The notes: a model not told the origin generated them from the letters alone. Shown: positions 24,746 through 33,688, counted from the first letter of the stretch. The stretch is 64,000 nucleotides of DNA from Clostridia bacterium (GCA_017387685.1 JAFOEU010000008.1:1-64000); one strand, 5' to 3'. Numbers and translations: made by a program.

Positions 24746-26968
24746 TTAGTGCCAGCAGACTCCGTTTACGTCGATGTTTGCTGTGGAGGAGCTTGACGTT
24801 TTGACGTCGGCGTTTTTATCACCGATAAAAATAACGAGTCCGTTCAGCGAAGTGGGCATTTTGACCGTCAGAATATCGCCGATGGTCAGATATTCGCCCG
24901 AATTTAATCGGAGTGACATACTCTGCGCAACAGATTCAAAATTCTGACAGTGCTTCGCCTCGCTCGACATTCCACCCGAGGGCATCAGCGCGAGGACGTA
25001 GCCGCCCGTGTAGGCATATCCCCTTTCGCTGTCGATAGCGGAATTTCCGCCCGAGGTCGAGATCACGACGGTTTTTCCGCCGCCGAAAACGATGCCCTTA
25101 TAGGAATCGCGGCTGTTGGAGTCGATTCCGTCGCCCGAGGCGTAGATATAAACCGAGCCGCCCTTGATCTCGATTCCCGTACCGGACGAGGTCGTAGAAT
25201 TGATACCGTCGTCCCTCGAAATTATCGAAGCTTCGCCGCCCGAAATGAGCACGCTAGTTCCCTCAAAGCCCTCGTAGCTGTTCGTGATCGTGACGGTACC
25301 GCCCGAGAGAGTAAGCTTACCGTCGGCGTGCATTCCGTCATCATTTGAATAGAGAACGAGCGTACCGCCGCTGACTGTTACGTTTCCCGTGGGATTCTTA
25401 CCGTTTTCAAGTGCGGTATCGGCGTTGGCGTGGATCGCATCGTCATAAGCCTTGATAAAAATATTGCCGCCTTTAATAACGATCTCGTTTGCAGCCTTGA
25501 TGCCCTTGGTGGAGTGACTTGATTTATCGCCGTTGCCCTCTCCGGGGCCACCGGGACCGCCCATACCTCCGCCGCCGGGGAAGCCGCCCGGTTTTGACGA
25601 GGTCGAATAATTGCTCCAGCTCATACGAAGCGAGCCTCCCGTCGATTCGAACACGATCATATCGTAGCTGTCGTTAACGGTCATAACCTCGGAAGCCGCG
25701 GCATAATCGGTCTCCTGCTCGGTTGCCTGCCCTGAGGAATAGATAAAGATCTGCATTTTCGAATATCCCGCGGGCTTATCTACCTTGTAAAGATAATTGC
25801 TTGACGGAGGCTGTCCGGGTCTTCCCGAAGCAGCGCCGGGTCTGCCGCCCTCTGAGGGAGGAGTCATTCCTCCGCCCTGAGCATTCTGCTCAAGCTTTGC
25901 GGTCTTCCAGATGCTCTCTCCCGCATCGTTTGTGTATTTAATCGAAAAATTGTAGTTATTAATATTGAATCTGATATAATAAACGCTTTCGCTCGTTGCG
26001 GTGACCTCCTCGGAATAGTCCGAGTATTTGTCGGTATAGATATTGAGCACAGCCGTGCCCTCAACGGTCACATTGTGTGAGGCGTCGATGCCGTCGCAAG
26101 CGGCGTAAATATCGACTCTGCCGCCGAGAATGCTGATATTTCCGCGCTGATTGCCCTTGTCGGAAATATCACTGTTTGACGTCTTGATACCGTCGCCTCC
26201 GCGTGAGATCAGAACTATCTTACCCGACTCGAGAGTCACGCTGTCATTGCCCTTGAGCGCGTTGTCGATGCAAGTCACAGTCAGATTCAGATTTTTGACC
26301 TCGAGATCGTCCTTGGTATGGATGCCGTTATTGTTCTTCGACTCGACCGTAAGGCTTCCCTTGCCGCCGATCTGAAGGTCGCATTCGGCGTGTATCGCAC
26401 CCGAATAAACTCCCTCTACGGTCGAATCGACAGCTTCACGCAGATCGTAAGTATAATTCGTGCTTTCGTTTTTCGCAGTAACCGTCACCTTGTCGCCGCC
26501 AAGGACGGTCACGGGCGAGTGGGACGAGCACTGGATCAGCACACCGTCAAGGATGAGCTCGAATTTATAATTATCGGAAACGTCGATCAGTATATAACCA
26601 CCAAGGTTGCCGCGAACGGTATATATCGAATCAGCCGCAATGCCCGAAAATTTGAGTACGCCGTCACCGAGAGTGTACGCGTTCGGCGTACCCGAGTTGC
26701 ACTCGACCGTCATATTCGTTTCGATATTTGGAGCGACGTGCTCGAAGCCGATATCGGTAGCCTCTGCCGTCGCACCTCCCTCGCCCTCGGGAATATATTT
26801 ATCGGGTGCTCCATTCCCTGAAGTATGTTCGGGCGGATCAGGGGGGATTGGATCGCTATGCGCCCCCGTTACCTCGGGCTCGTAATCACCGGACAGCGGA
26901 ATGTCTCCTATGCCGCACGACGTCAAGCAGATGAGCAGAGCTATAGTCAGGCAAATAAGTCTTTTCAT
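24746..26968 (-). CDS. Cthe_2159-type carbohydrate-binding beta-helix lipoprotein
   Basis: A 740-aa lipoprotein: signal peptide with LTSC lipobox (Cys18), an acidic Pro-rich linker to about residue 70, then repeated right-handed beta-helix rungs. Recurrent strings such as GGDGI, NGIHTKDD, DDAIHAN and DDGMHADG are typical of the Cthe_2159/DUF4353 family of polysaccharide-binding polyanionic helices with Ca-binding Asp. A Gly-rich insert (GGFPGGGGMGGPGGPGEG) lies mid-protein. The start overlaps the last base of the ancestral DUF4956 stop (TAATG). Together with the VTC and DUF4956 genes it forms a surface locus seen in many Clostridia. It is expected on the cell surface binding acidic or cellulosic glycans. 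Confidence 0.88.
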   Translation of the reverse strand: MKRLICLTIALLICLTSCGIGDIPLSGDYEPEVTGAHSDPIPPDPPEHTSGNGAPDKYIPEGEGGATAEATDIGFEHVAPNIETNMTVECNSGTPNAYTLGDGVLKFSGIAADSIYTVRGNLGGYILIDVSDNYKFELILDGVLIQCSSHSPVTVLGGDKVTVTAKNESTNYTYDLREAVDSTVEGVYSGAIHAECDLQIGGKGSLTVESKNNNGIHTKDDLEVKNLNLTVTCIDNALKGNDSVTLESGKIVLISRGGDGIKTSNSDISDKGNQRGNISILGGRVDIYAACDGIDASHNVTVEGTAVLNIYTDKYSDYSEEVTATSESVYYIRFNINNYNFSIKYTNDAGESIWKTAKLEQNAQGGGMTPPSEGGRPGAASGRPGQPPSSNYLYKVDKPAGYSKMQIFIYSSGQATEQETDYAAASEVMTVNDSYDMIVFESTGGSLRMSWSNYSTSSKPGGFPGGGGMGGPGGPGEGNGDKSSHSTKGIKAANEIVIKGGNIFIKAYDDAIHANADTALENGKNPTGNVTVSGGTLVLYSNDDGMHADGKLTLSGGTVTITNSYEGFEGTSVLISGGEASIISRDDGINSTTSSGTGIEIKGGSVYIYASGDGIDSNSRDSYKGIVFGGGKTVVISTSGGNSAIDSERGYAYTGGYVLALMPSGGMSSEAKHCQNFESVAQSMSLRLNSGEYLTIGDILTVKMPTSLNGLVIFIGDKNADVKTSSSSTANIDVNGVCWH

Positions 26969-27051
26969 TATAGTTCATTCTCCTCGGGAGCGATATTGAG
27001 CGCGATCTCAAGATTGCCGTTGCGTGTGCGCAGAGCATCGATCATCTCCTG
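26968..27051 (-). pseudogene. detached C-terminal coding remnant of DUF4956
   Basis: After the TAG at 27052-27054 the same frame continues 27 codons (QEMIDALRTRNGNLEIAL and onward) to a TAA at 26968-26970. The R-x-R-N-G-N-L-x-I string is the usual C-terminal end of DUF4956 proteins. The TAA overlaps the ATG of the next gene, so the unbroken frame was evidently the original one. Confidence 0.75.
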
Positions 27052-27636
27052 CTAAAGCGACGGATCCTTGAGGTCGAGGAGGTAGGTGAGCTTATAAAGG
27101 CTACCCATATTCGAGGTCTTGGTTCCCATAAGTCGGCAGGACTTAGTGTATTGCTCGAATATATCGTCAAAGGCATTATGGAAGGACAGCGATTCGGGAA
27201 CTGTTATACGAAGCTCATACTCGCGCTCGCGCTTGATGGGGATAAGCGTGAACAAAAGCATAACGACCGAAATGATCAAGGTGAAAATAACACCGATCGC
27301 AACGTATCCCGCCGCGCAGGCAAGTCCTGCGGTCATCGAAAGGAAGATCGAAGCGATCTCACGCGCCTTTCCGGGCACGGAGCGGAATCTGACAAGCGAA
27401 AACGCACCCGCAACGGCGATACCCGTACCGACGTTGCCGTTGACCATCATAATGACGGTCTGAACGATCGCGGGGAGCAAAAGCACCGTCACAGCAAAGC
27501 TCTTGGTTATATTATTGCGGAATGAGCTTGCAAGAAGCACGATAATGCCGCAGAAAAGCGAGCAACCAAGCGCAATAAAATATGAATTGAGGGTAAGACC
27601 GCCCGCGTTGACTATTGATTTGAAAATTTCTATCAT
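27052..27636 (-). CDS. DUF4956 membrane protein, C-terminus cut by an in-frame amber codon
   Basis: Residues 1-194 before TAG. Helices are predicted at about 15-38, 45-66 and 95-135 (the last probably two). The conserved DUF4956 core is AGAFSLVRFRSVPGKAREIASIFLSM. The soluble tail continues past the stop codon in the same frame for 27 codons. The start follows GGAAA-type sequence 13 bp after the VTC gene. DUF4956 proteins accompany VTC-domain proteins and are thought to form a membrane complex with them; the role is unproven. With the stop suppressed the product would be 222 codons, the normal family size. Confidence 0.88.
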   Translation of the reverse strand: MIEIFKSIVNAGGLTLNSYFIALGCSLFCGIIVLLASSFRNNITKSFAVTVLLLPAIVQTVIMMVNGNVGTGIAVAGAFSLVRFRSVPGKAREIASIFLSMTAGLACAAGYVAIGVIFTLIISVVMLLFTLIPIKREREYELRITVPESLSFHNAFDDIFEQYTKSCRLMGTKTSNMGSLYKLTYLLDLKDPSL

Positions 27637-27649
27637 TGCTGTTTCCTCT

Positions 27650-28357
27650 TTATAAAGATTTATTCATATCGGCATAAGCCGTGCCGTACTTGGAATAGGA
27701 TATGGGAAATATTTTGCACTCATCAAGAGCATTGGCGAGCCACAGCGGCATCGCGCCGTCGGTCTTGATCTCCATCAGAGTAAATCCCTCGGGAAGCAAG
27801 ATATTTCCGTGATCGCCGAGCGTCAGATCAAGCTCGTCCGCGCGGTATCGCACGTTTTTGTCGAGCGTTATGCGAAGCGCGGGCAGATCGCGGACAAAAA
27901 AGGCATCGCGCTCATAGGAAACTATAACGGACGGCTTCGGGTGCTCATAAAAGCACATAGCATAGTCGATCTCGCGCATTATCTGCGAGTCGGGCGGCTT
28001 CTTGCCGCCGTGTATGTAATCCATTGCCTCAGCATGCGATAGCGATATTCTACGCTTATAAACTACGCCCTTATATTTCTTTTTGATCTCGAGGAAGGTC
28101 TTTGAATCCTCACTCGGAGTGCCGTAGGTGCGGAGGCGGAGCTTTTCCTTGTAGGCGTGCCCGCACTCCTTCGCCTCGATAGAGGCGCGGATTATGCGAA
28201 AATCGGGCGTGTCGAGGTAGAGGCTCGATATCGTGCTATGACCGTATTTATCGGGGACGAGCATCGGTGAAATCTTTTCAAGCAACGCTTTGCGCTCAGC
28301 ATCTGTCAGAAGATACTTCTTCTCTACCCGCTTGAATATGAAATTATCCTTTGCCAC
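27650..28357 (-). CDS. VTC-domain (polyphosphate polymerase-like) protein
   Basis: A 235-aa soluble tunnel-fold protein of the VTC family. It has FKRVEKKYLLT, SSLYLDTPDF, the basic KLRLRTYG strand, FLEIKKKYKGVVYKRR (E-x-K then R-R), SYERDAF and the C-terminal MEIKTDG, i.e. the alternating Arg/Lys/Glu pattern lining the catalytic tunnel in yeast Vtc4. It may polymerise phosphate or handle triphosphates. GTG start 28357 follows GGAGG. It is first in a three-gene operon with DUF4956 and the beta-helix lipoprotein. A CotH kinase, often also present in such loci, is absent here. Confidence 0.88.
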   Translation of the reverse strand: MAKDNFIFKRVEKKYLLTDAERKALLEKISPMLVPDKYGHSTISSLYLDTPDFRIIRASIEAKECGHAYKEKLRLRTYGTPSEDSKTFLEIKKKYKGVVYKRRISLSHAEAMDYIHGGKKPPDSQIMREIDYAMCFYEHPKPSVIVSYERDAFFVRDLPALRITLDKNVRYRADELDLTLGDHGNILLPEGFTLMEIKTDGAMPLWLANALDECKIFPISYSKYGTAYADMNKSL

Positions 28358-28386
28358 AGCGCACCTCCTACCCGTGTTCTGCCAAT

Positions 28387-28415
28387 ATTATAAACCTTAT
28401 TACCGATTTTTTCAA
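28387..28415 (-). promoter_or_regulatory. sigma-A promoter of the VTC-DUF4956-beta-helix operon
   Basis: TTGAAA (28410-28415) and TATAAT (28387-28392), 17-bp spacer, minus strand. Confidence 0.8.
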
Positions 28416-28464
28416 TGTCGGCAAATAAAACAATATGTGAAAACTGCGTGTTTTTTCATCACAA

Positions 28465-28490
28465 AAGCCCGATGAGAACATCGGGCTTTG
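28465..28490 (-). terminator. terminator of the DUF5696-like gene
   Basis: Stem AAAGCCCGAT with its complement, loop of 6 nt, T tract on the minus strand, 4 bp past the stop. Confidence 0.88.
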
Positions 28491-28494
28491 CAGA

Positions 28495-30213
28495 TTATTC
28501 AAATATCTTATACTCACCGGGTGCAATGTCTGTGCCGTGGTATGTTTTTGCTTCTTCCGAAAAGTTACCGACGATCTCGGTGCCATTTTCGTAGGTTGCG
28601 ATCTCGATGCCGTCCGCCGTGACGTAATCCGACATATAAACCTTTTGCAGATGCGAGAGTGCTTCATACTCGCGCTGTGCCTCGGCAATGCGGTCGCAGG
28701 CAAAAGCAAGATCCTCGTCGGTATCGGTGAGAAAGTCGATCTCGCCCATCCAGTTTTTCGCACCCGTGCGGAATTTTGAGTGGAAGTAGAATGAAGGACG
28801 TCCGCCGCGAAGGATGAAAGTCAGCTTATCCTCGGGGTTCTTGATCGGATAATTAACTGTGGGGCTTGTGGGGTTATAGAGCAGAATTCCGTGATAGGTC
28901 AGCTCAAAGAAAGGCAGGTGAGCATCGGCAAGCGGATATTCCTTGCGACCAAATCCGTCGCCGAAGCTGACGTAAAGTCCGTAATCAAGGTTCCCGAGCG
29001 CAAAATCAAAGCAACCCTCGGACGAAAAACCGCCGAACATACCCAATTGAGTGTTCATAATGGTGTTCACGTACTTGATGCCGTCCGCAGTCGTGCAAGG
29101 GTGCTTGGGCGAATGGCAAGTATCGGGCTCGACTATTGAAATAACATCATTGAAATGCAAACCATTCTCACCGTATTTCACAAGTTCGGGAACTGTGCCG
29201 AGCGAGGTATACATCTGCCTTTCGGGGCAAACGTGGTAGGCATAGCCTCCGCTGTAATCGCCTATCTGCAGATACTCGCCCGACTCGTCCATTGCAATAT
29301 CGTCCCACGAGAAGCAATCGGCAAGCTCATAGGCGTCAATAAGATTGGTATGAGTCGAGATTCGGTAGCCGAGGCTTTTGACGTATGCGAAAGTCTTTTT
29401 CATCTCTTCCTCGCCACCGAGTGTCGGCTCAACGGGGAAAAGCTGCGGGAACGCGCCGTCGTGACCTCCGAGATTCCAACCGACGAGCTGAAGTTCGCAC
29501 TCTTTGACACCCCTTTCGTGAAGCGCATCGGCAATATCGCGCACGCGGGCAAAATCGCATGCGACGTGAACAGGCGGCTGATTTTCGGGAGTCTGGTGCT
29601 TGACGGGAGAGGGACTCTGCTTCCAACCCATACGGATCCTGATAAGCGGTGAGCGGCTGGCGTAGTCAACCACCGCCCTCTCACGGCATTTATCCGCAAG
29701 CGGGATGATCTCACCGCGCTCAAGTCGAAGCTCGCGCTCGACTCTTGCAATGTCACCGAGGTTCGCGTTTTCGGGCAAAGGAATGATCTCAATTCTTATG
29801 TCATCATAAGGCAGATCATTCTTTCCGCCGAATTCGGTTGAAAGATACGCGCTGTACGAGCCGTTTTTCAACTCCGCATTTATGGAAAACTTGTAGTTTC
29901 GCTCAAAGCGAACAAGAGCACGATAATCCTTTTTTACGATTGCATATACAGCCATTACAGGCTTTGAATAAGTAAGAAGAGCATCCTCGCGCTCTTTGAA
30001 ATCTACCCTGATCTCACCGCGCATCGAGATGTTTCTCGGGAGAAGATAAAATCCCTCATCGCCCGCCGTCGCCTCAGAGATTTCGGGAAGCAGACGCAGC
30101 TTCTTTGCTCCCTTGAACTCTGCAAGAGGCAAAGTCAGTTTGAGAATTCCGTCCTTTTCCTCGGACAAAAATTCTATTTTTCTGTTATTTTCATCGTAGG
30201 CAAAATATTTCAT
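28495..30213 (-). CDS. DUF5696-like putative glycoside hydrolase
   Basis: A 572-aa protein without a signal peptide. An N-terminal beta-sandwich-like part (to about 200) precedes a barrel-like part containing LQLVGWNLGGHDGAFPQ, SLGYRISTHTNLIDAY, SWDDIAMDESGEYLQIGDY and a late FGDGFGRKEYP, motifs I associate with DUF5696, a family distantly like GH101/GH-type TIM barrels. Catalytic residues cannot be assigned with certainty. Start 30213 is chosen because GAGGTG lies 4 nt upstream; an ATG 12 nt earlier overlaps that site. It is monocistronic between two terminators. Confidence 0.65.
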   Translation of the reverse strand: MKYFAYDENNRKIEFLSEEKDGILKLTLPLAEFKGAKKLRLLPEISEATAGDEGFYLLPRNISMRGEIRVDFKEREDALLTYSKPVMAVYAIVKKDYRALVRFERNYKFSINAELKNGSYSAYLSTEFGGKNDLPYDDIRIEIIPLPENANLGDIARVERELRLERGEIIPLADKCRERAVVDYASRSPLIRIRMGWKQSPSPVKHQTPENQPPVHVACDFARVRDIADALHERGVKECELQLVGWNLGGHDGAFPQLFPVEPTLGGEEEMKKTFAYVKSLGYRISTHTNLIDAYELADCFSWDDIAMDESGEYLQIGDYSGGYAYHVCPERQMYTSLGTVPELVKYGENGLHFNDVISIVEPDTCHSPKHPCTTADGIKYVNTIMNTQLGMFGGFSSEGCFDFALGNLDYGLYVSFGDGFGRKEYPLADAHLPFFELTYHGILLYNPTSPTVNYPIKNPEDKLTFILRGGRPSFYFHSKFRTGAKNWMGEIDFLTDTDEDLAFACDRIAEAQREYEALSHLQKVYMSDYVTADGIEIATYENGTEIVGNFSEEAKTYHGTDIAPGEYKIFE

Positions 30214-30231
30214 CATACACCTCATTCTTAA

Positions 30232-30256
30232 AATACCGCGGCATAGCCGCGGTATT
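30232..30256 (-). terminator. terminator of pfkA
   Basis: Stem AATACCGCGGC with its complement, tight loop, followed by TTTT on the minus strand. Confidence 0.85.
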
Positions 30257-30270
30257 GATAAAATATAAAA

Positions 30271-31347
30271 TTACTCGCAAAGAGAGAGATGAATATCGTA
30301 AAGACGCTTGATCTCGGATGCGCGGAAGTCGCAGATCTCTTCCATAGTGCCGATCTGCTCGGGGGTAAAGCCATCAAGTGCGCCTTCCTTGAGCTTCTTC
30401 TTATACATCTTGTCAACGGTGAGCGCAAACTTGATGTCGAAGGATACGATACGTCCGTCAACCTCTGCTACGATGCAATCGCTCTTGCCGTCAAGGAGAA
30501 GGTCAACTGCGTAGCTGCCCATCTCTGAAGCGGTGAGTCTGTCGCGGAGAGTGGGAGCACCGCCGCGGACGATGTGCGCGAGGCGCGCAAACTTGCTCTC
30601 AACGCCGGTCTTTTCCTGAATGACCTTGCGGAGATCCTCTCCGTAGGGCTTGCCCTCGGCATTGAATACGCCCTCGGAAACAACTACGAGCATACTTCTC
30701 TTGCCCGCAGCCTTTGCCTTGAGAATACGCTCAATAGCGGCATCCTCGTCGAAGGGTACTTCGGGGATCGCGATAGCAACCGCGCCCGATGCGATGCCCG
30801 CCTTAAGCGCGATCTCGCCGCAGTCACGTCCCATAACCTCAACTACGTTGCAACGCGCGTGAGACTGGCAGGTGTCGCGGAGCTTGTCGATAGCTTCCAT
30901 AGCGGTATTCATAGCGGTATCAAAGCCGACGGTGTAGTCGGTAGCGGTGATATCGTTGTCGATAGAGCCGGTAACGCCGATGGTGGGGATTCCGCGGAGG
31001 GAAAGATCGGTCGCGCCACGGAAGGTTCCGTCGCCGCCGATAGCAACGATAGCGTCGATGCAGTTATCCTTGCAGGTCTTGACTGCCTTCTGCATACCCT
31101 CTTCGGTCTTGAACTCGTCACAACGGTCGGTAAGAAGAATAGTACCGCCGAGATTTTCGATATTGGATACTGCGCGCGCGTCAAGGTCGATGATCTCGCC
31201 CTTGATGAGTCCACTGTAGCCGCCGATGATGCCCTTTACCTTAAGTCCGTTTGCAAGCGCGCGGCGGGTGATAGCGCGTACAGCGCAATTCATTCCGGGA
31301 GCGTCACCGCCCGAGGTGAGAACGCCGATGGTGTTAAATTTTTTCAT
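30271..31347 (-). CDS. pfkA: ATP-type 6-phosphofructokinase
   Basis: A 358-aa enzyme committing fructose 6-phosphate to glycolysis. LTSGGDAPGMNCAVRA begins the ATP site. GGDGT at 104-108 is the ATP-type form, and SIDND (128-132) plus VVEVMGRDCG bind the sugar. The usual PGTIDND reads TGSIDND here, a small departure. It is about 40 residues longer than PfkA of Bacillus at the C-terminus. Separate promoter and terminator. It coexists with the PPi-type enzyme at 16291-17538. Confidence 0.93.
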   Translation of the reverse strand: MKKFNTIGVLTSGGDAPGMNCAVRAITRRALANGLKVKGIIGGYSGLIKGEIIDLDARAVSNIENLGGTILLTDRCDEFKTEEGMQKAVKTCKDNCIDAIVAIGGDGTFRGATDLSLRGIPTIGVTGSIDNDITATDYTVGFDTAMNTAMEAIDKLRDTCQSHARCNVVEVMGRDCGEIALKAGIASGAVAIAIPEVPFDEDAAIERILKAKAAGKRSMLVVVSEGVFNAEGKPYGEDLRKVIQEKTGVESKFARLAHIVRGGAPTLRDRLTASEMGSYAVDLLLDGKSDCIVAEVDGRIVSFDIKFALTVDKMYKKKLKEGALDGFTPEQIGTMEEICDFRASEIKRLYDIHLSLCE

Positions 31348-31363
31348 TGTTTTCTCGCTTCCT

Positions 31364-31379
31364 GTCGATATATATCGAC
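31364..31379. promoter_or_regulatory. 16-bp palindrome in the pfkA 5' UTR, operator candidate
   Basis: GTCGATATATATCGAC is perfectly palindromic. It lies about 14-29 nt after the predicted transcription start, a position where repressor binding would block elongation. Confidence 0.55.
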
Positions 31380-31399
31380 CTAATATTATTAACCCTTAT

Positions 31400-31428
31400 A
31401 TTGTAATATATTATTTCCCGAAAATCAA
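31400..31428 (-). promoter_or_regulatory. sigma-A promoter of pfkA
   Basis: TTGATT (31423-31428) and TACAAT (31400-31405), 17-bp spacer, minus strand. Confidence 0.78.
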
Positions 31429-31448
31429 GAGGTATTTTGTGATTTTTG

Positions 31449-32711
31449 TTAATTTTTGTCGAAAGTACATAAATTTAATGCCAAAGACATCGCGTTTGTC
31501 GCCGCGCAGATGCGAATAAACTCGCGTGAACGCTTCGGCGAGAGATTGAGTAGCTTAACCCACTCGCCCTCCTCGGTCGAAACGGCAATATAAACCGTGC
31601 CCACGGGCTTATCGGGAGTACCGCCGCCGGGGCCTGCAATACCCGTTGTCGCGATGCCGACGTCTGCACCGAGGGCGAGGCGCACGCCTTTTGCCATCTC
31701 GCGAGCGGTCTGCTCGGAAACCGCACCGTAGGCTTCTAGCGTTTCGTGCTTCACTCCGATCAGCTTTTCCTTTGCCTCGTTTGCGTAGGTCACGCAACCG
31801 CCGAGGAAAACGTCCGAGCATCCCGCAAGATCGGTGATTCGCTTTGCAATCAGACCGCCCGTGCAGGATTCGGCGCAGGCAAGGGTCATTCCCCTCTCGC
31901 GCAGATGCATCACGAGCGCGTTTTCCATACTGTCAACGTCGATGCCGTAAATATAGTCACCGACCTCGGTCTTTCTTATCTCCTCGATCTGACGGTCGCA
32001 CATCTCGGATGCCGTTGCCTCGTCCTTTGCTCTCGCGCTGACGCGAACGCGGCACTCGCCGTTGCCCGCGTAGGGCGCGACGGTGGGATTTTCAAGCTCC
32101 TCCATCATATAGCGGAGCTTTTCCTCAACCGCAGATTCGCCCATACCGAGGATGTAGATATTCTTTGAAACGATAACGGAATTTGAACGCTCGAAAAGAT
32201 AGGGCTCTACCCTTTCGCGCCACATCGGCTCAAGCTCGATAGGCGGGCCGGGGAGCATTATGGCAGTCTTGTCGCCCTGCTCGATGACGAATCCGGGAGC
32301 AGTTCCCCAATTATTCTGAAGCACGCGCGCACCGAGGGGTGCCATCGCCTGCTTTTCGTTGTTTTTGGTCATATTTCTACCCATCGAGGAGAAATACTCC
32401 ATCATTCTGTCGAGTGCCTCCTGATTCAGCTCAAGCTCAAGTCCGAAATGCTCTGCGACCATTTCCTTGGTGATATCGTCGCAGGTCGGGCCGAGACCGC
32501 CGGAGAGAATGAGGCAATCCGAGCGCGAAAAAGACTCGGCGATAGCCTGCCGCATCCGTTCGGGGTTGTCGCCCACAACGGCTTGGCGGTAGACGGGAAT
32601 GCCGAGAGCGGCAAGTCTCCTCGAGATATACGAGGCGTTGGTGTTGATTATGTCGCCGAGCAATAGCTCCGTGCCGACACATAAGATTTCTGCGCTTCTG
32701 ACATTCTTCAT
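31449..32711 (-). CDS. cinA: CinA: competence/damage-inducible protein with NMN amidohydrolase domain
   Basis: A 420-aa two-domain protein. The N-terminal molybdopterin-binding-like (COG1058, ADP-ribose pyrophosphatase) domain has EILCVGTELLLGDIINTNA and SGGLGPTCDDIT. The C-terminal CinA/PncC domain has ACAESCTGGLIAKRIT (nucleophile Ser) and TGIAGPGGGTPDKPVGTV. It recycles pyridine nucleotides and is co-induced with competence in some Firmicutes. It is 30 bp downstream of mscS and shares its promoter. Confidence 0.94.
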   Translation of the reverse strand: MKNVRSAEILCVGTELLLGDIINTNASYISRRLAALGIPVYRQAVVGDNPERMRQAIAESFSRSDCLILSGGLGPTCDDITKEMVAEHFGLELELNQEALDRMMEYFSSMGRNMTKNNEKQAMAPLGARVLQNNWGTAPGFVIEQGDKTAIMLPGPPIELEPMWRERVEPYLFERSNSVIVSKNIYILGMGESAVEEKLRYMMEELENPTVAPYAGNGECRVRVSARAKDEATASEMCDRQIEEIRKTEVGDYIYGIDVDSMENALVMHLRERGMTLACAESCTGGLIAKRITDLAGCSDVFLGGCVTYANEAKEKLIGVKHETLEAYGAVSEQTAREMAKGVRLALGADVGIATTGIAGPGGGTPDKPVGTVYIAVSTEEGEWVKLLNLSPKRSREFIRICAATNAMSLALNLCTFDKN

Positions 32712-32741
32712 AGCCGAGTCTTCCTTTGTATTAAGTTTTAA

Positions 32742-33548
32742 TTATTTGTTGAGAATAGTAACGTCCATATGAGGATATGCGCAAGATACGCCCTCTGCCT
32801 CGAGTGCCTTGCGGATCTCGGTGGTAAGGTCGAACTTAACGCCCCAATAGTTGCCCGCTTCTGCCCAAACGCGTACGGTAACAATAACGGCGGAATCACC
32901 GAGATTGGTAACGCGAGCAAAAACGTCCTTGTCGGTCTTTACGTTAGCGTGAGCCGCAGCAACGCGCTTTGCAATCTCGCAAGCCTTTTCGGAATCGGAT
33001 TCATAAGTAATGCCGAAATCCATATCAACACGGCGAAGATCCTCGCGGGAATAGTTGATAACGGTATTATTCATCATAGCACCGTTGGGAATGGTCACGT
33101 GCTTGTTGTCACCTGTGATAAGGAGGGTGTAGAAGATGCCGATCTCGCGTACGGTTCCCGAAACGCCCGAGGTCTCGATGAACTCGCCAACGCTGAAGGG
33201 ACGGAACAGAAGAAGCATAATGCCGCCCGCGAGGTTCGAGAGCGAACCCTGCATAGCAAGACCGATCGCAACGCCGCAGGATGCGATAGCAGCGATAACG
33301 CTCGCCATGGGCACGCCGAGGATAGCAACGATGCAAACGATGAGGATAACCCACAGACCGATAGAAACGAAGGAGTTAAGGAAGGACTTTACAGTCTGAT
33401 CCATCTTATCGAATTTCTTGCCGTTGGGGAAGATCTTGATGATGAGCTTGATGATGAGAGAGCCGATGATCCAGGTGAGGATAGCGGCGAGGAGCTTGAG
33501 GCCGACGTTCTGTGCAACGCCGACGAGCCAAGTGAGAAAGTTTTGCAT
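32742..33548 (-). CDS. mscS: small-conductance mechanosensitive channel
   Basis: A 268-aa MscS-type channel with an N-terminal amphipathic region, three membrane helices (about 17-38, 63-85, 88-115), the pore helix GVAIGLAMQGSLSNLAGGI with its Gly/Ala packing pattern, a beta-domain (RPFSVGEFIETSGVSGTV, PNGAMMNNTVINYS) and an alpha/beta C-terminal domain. It releases osmolytes on hypo-osmotic shock. The size is close to E. coli MscS. First gene of mscS-cinA, with AAAGGAAC upstream and a strong promoter. Confidence 0.93.
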   Translation of the reverse strand: MQNFLTWLVGVAQNVGLKLLAAILTWIIGSLIIKLIIKIFPNGKKFDKMDQTVKSFLNSFVSIGLWVILIVCIVAILGVPMASVIAAIASCGVAIGLAMQGSLSNLAGGIMLLLFRPFSVGEFIETSGVSGTVREIGIFYTLLITGDNKHVTIPNGAMMNNTVINYSREDLRRVDMDFGITYESDSEKACEIAKRVAAAHANVKTDKDVFARVTNLGDSAVIVTVRVWAEAGNYWGVKFDLTTEIRKALEAEGVSCAYPHMDVTILNK

Positions 33549-33583
33549 AAAATTATGTTCCTTTCAAATAATTTGATGCAATT

Positions 33584-33612
33584 ATTATAGCACAATCCGC
33601 AAGAAATGTAAA
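33584..33612 (-). promoter_or_regulatory. promoter of mscS-cinA
   Basis: TTTACA (33607-33612) and TATAAT (33584-33589) with 17-bp spacer plus a TGC extended -10, minus strand. Confidence 0.82.
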
Positions 33613-33642
33613 GCAGATTTGTCAAAAAAATGCCGAATAGCG

Positions 33643-33671
33643 TTGATTTTTATGCATTTTCGATGTATAAT
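33643..33671 (+). promoter_or_regulatory. promoter of the radical SAM gene
   Basis: TTGATT (33643-33648) and TATAAT (33666-33671), 17-bp spacer; divergent from the mscS promoter about 30 bp away. Confidence 0.8.
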
Positions 33672-33688
33672 ATTCACGAGGTGAAACA

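Noticed and set aside
27052..27054. Genome-wide TAG reassignment as explanation for the amber codon in DUF4956
   Set aside because: Enolase ends with TAG at 11794-11796 in the expected place, and the other genes are not interrupted by TAG.
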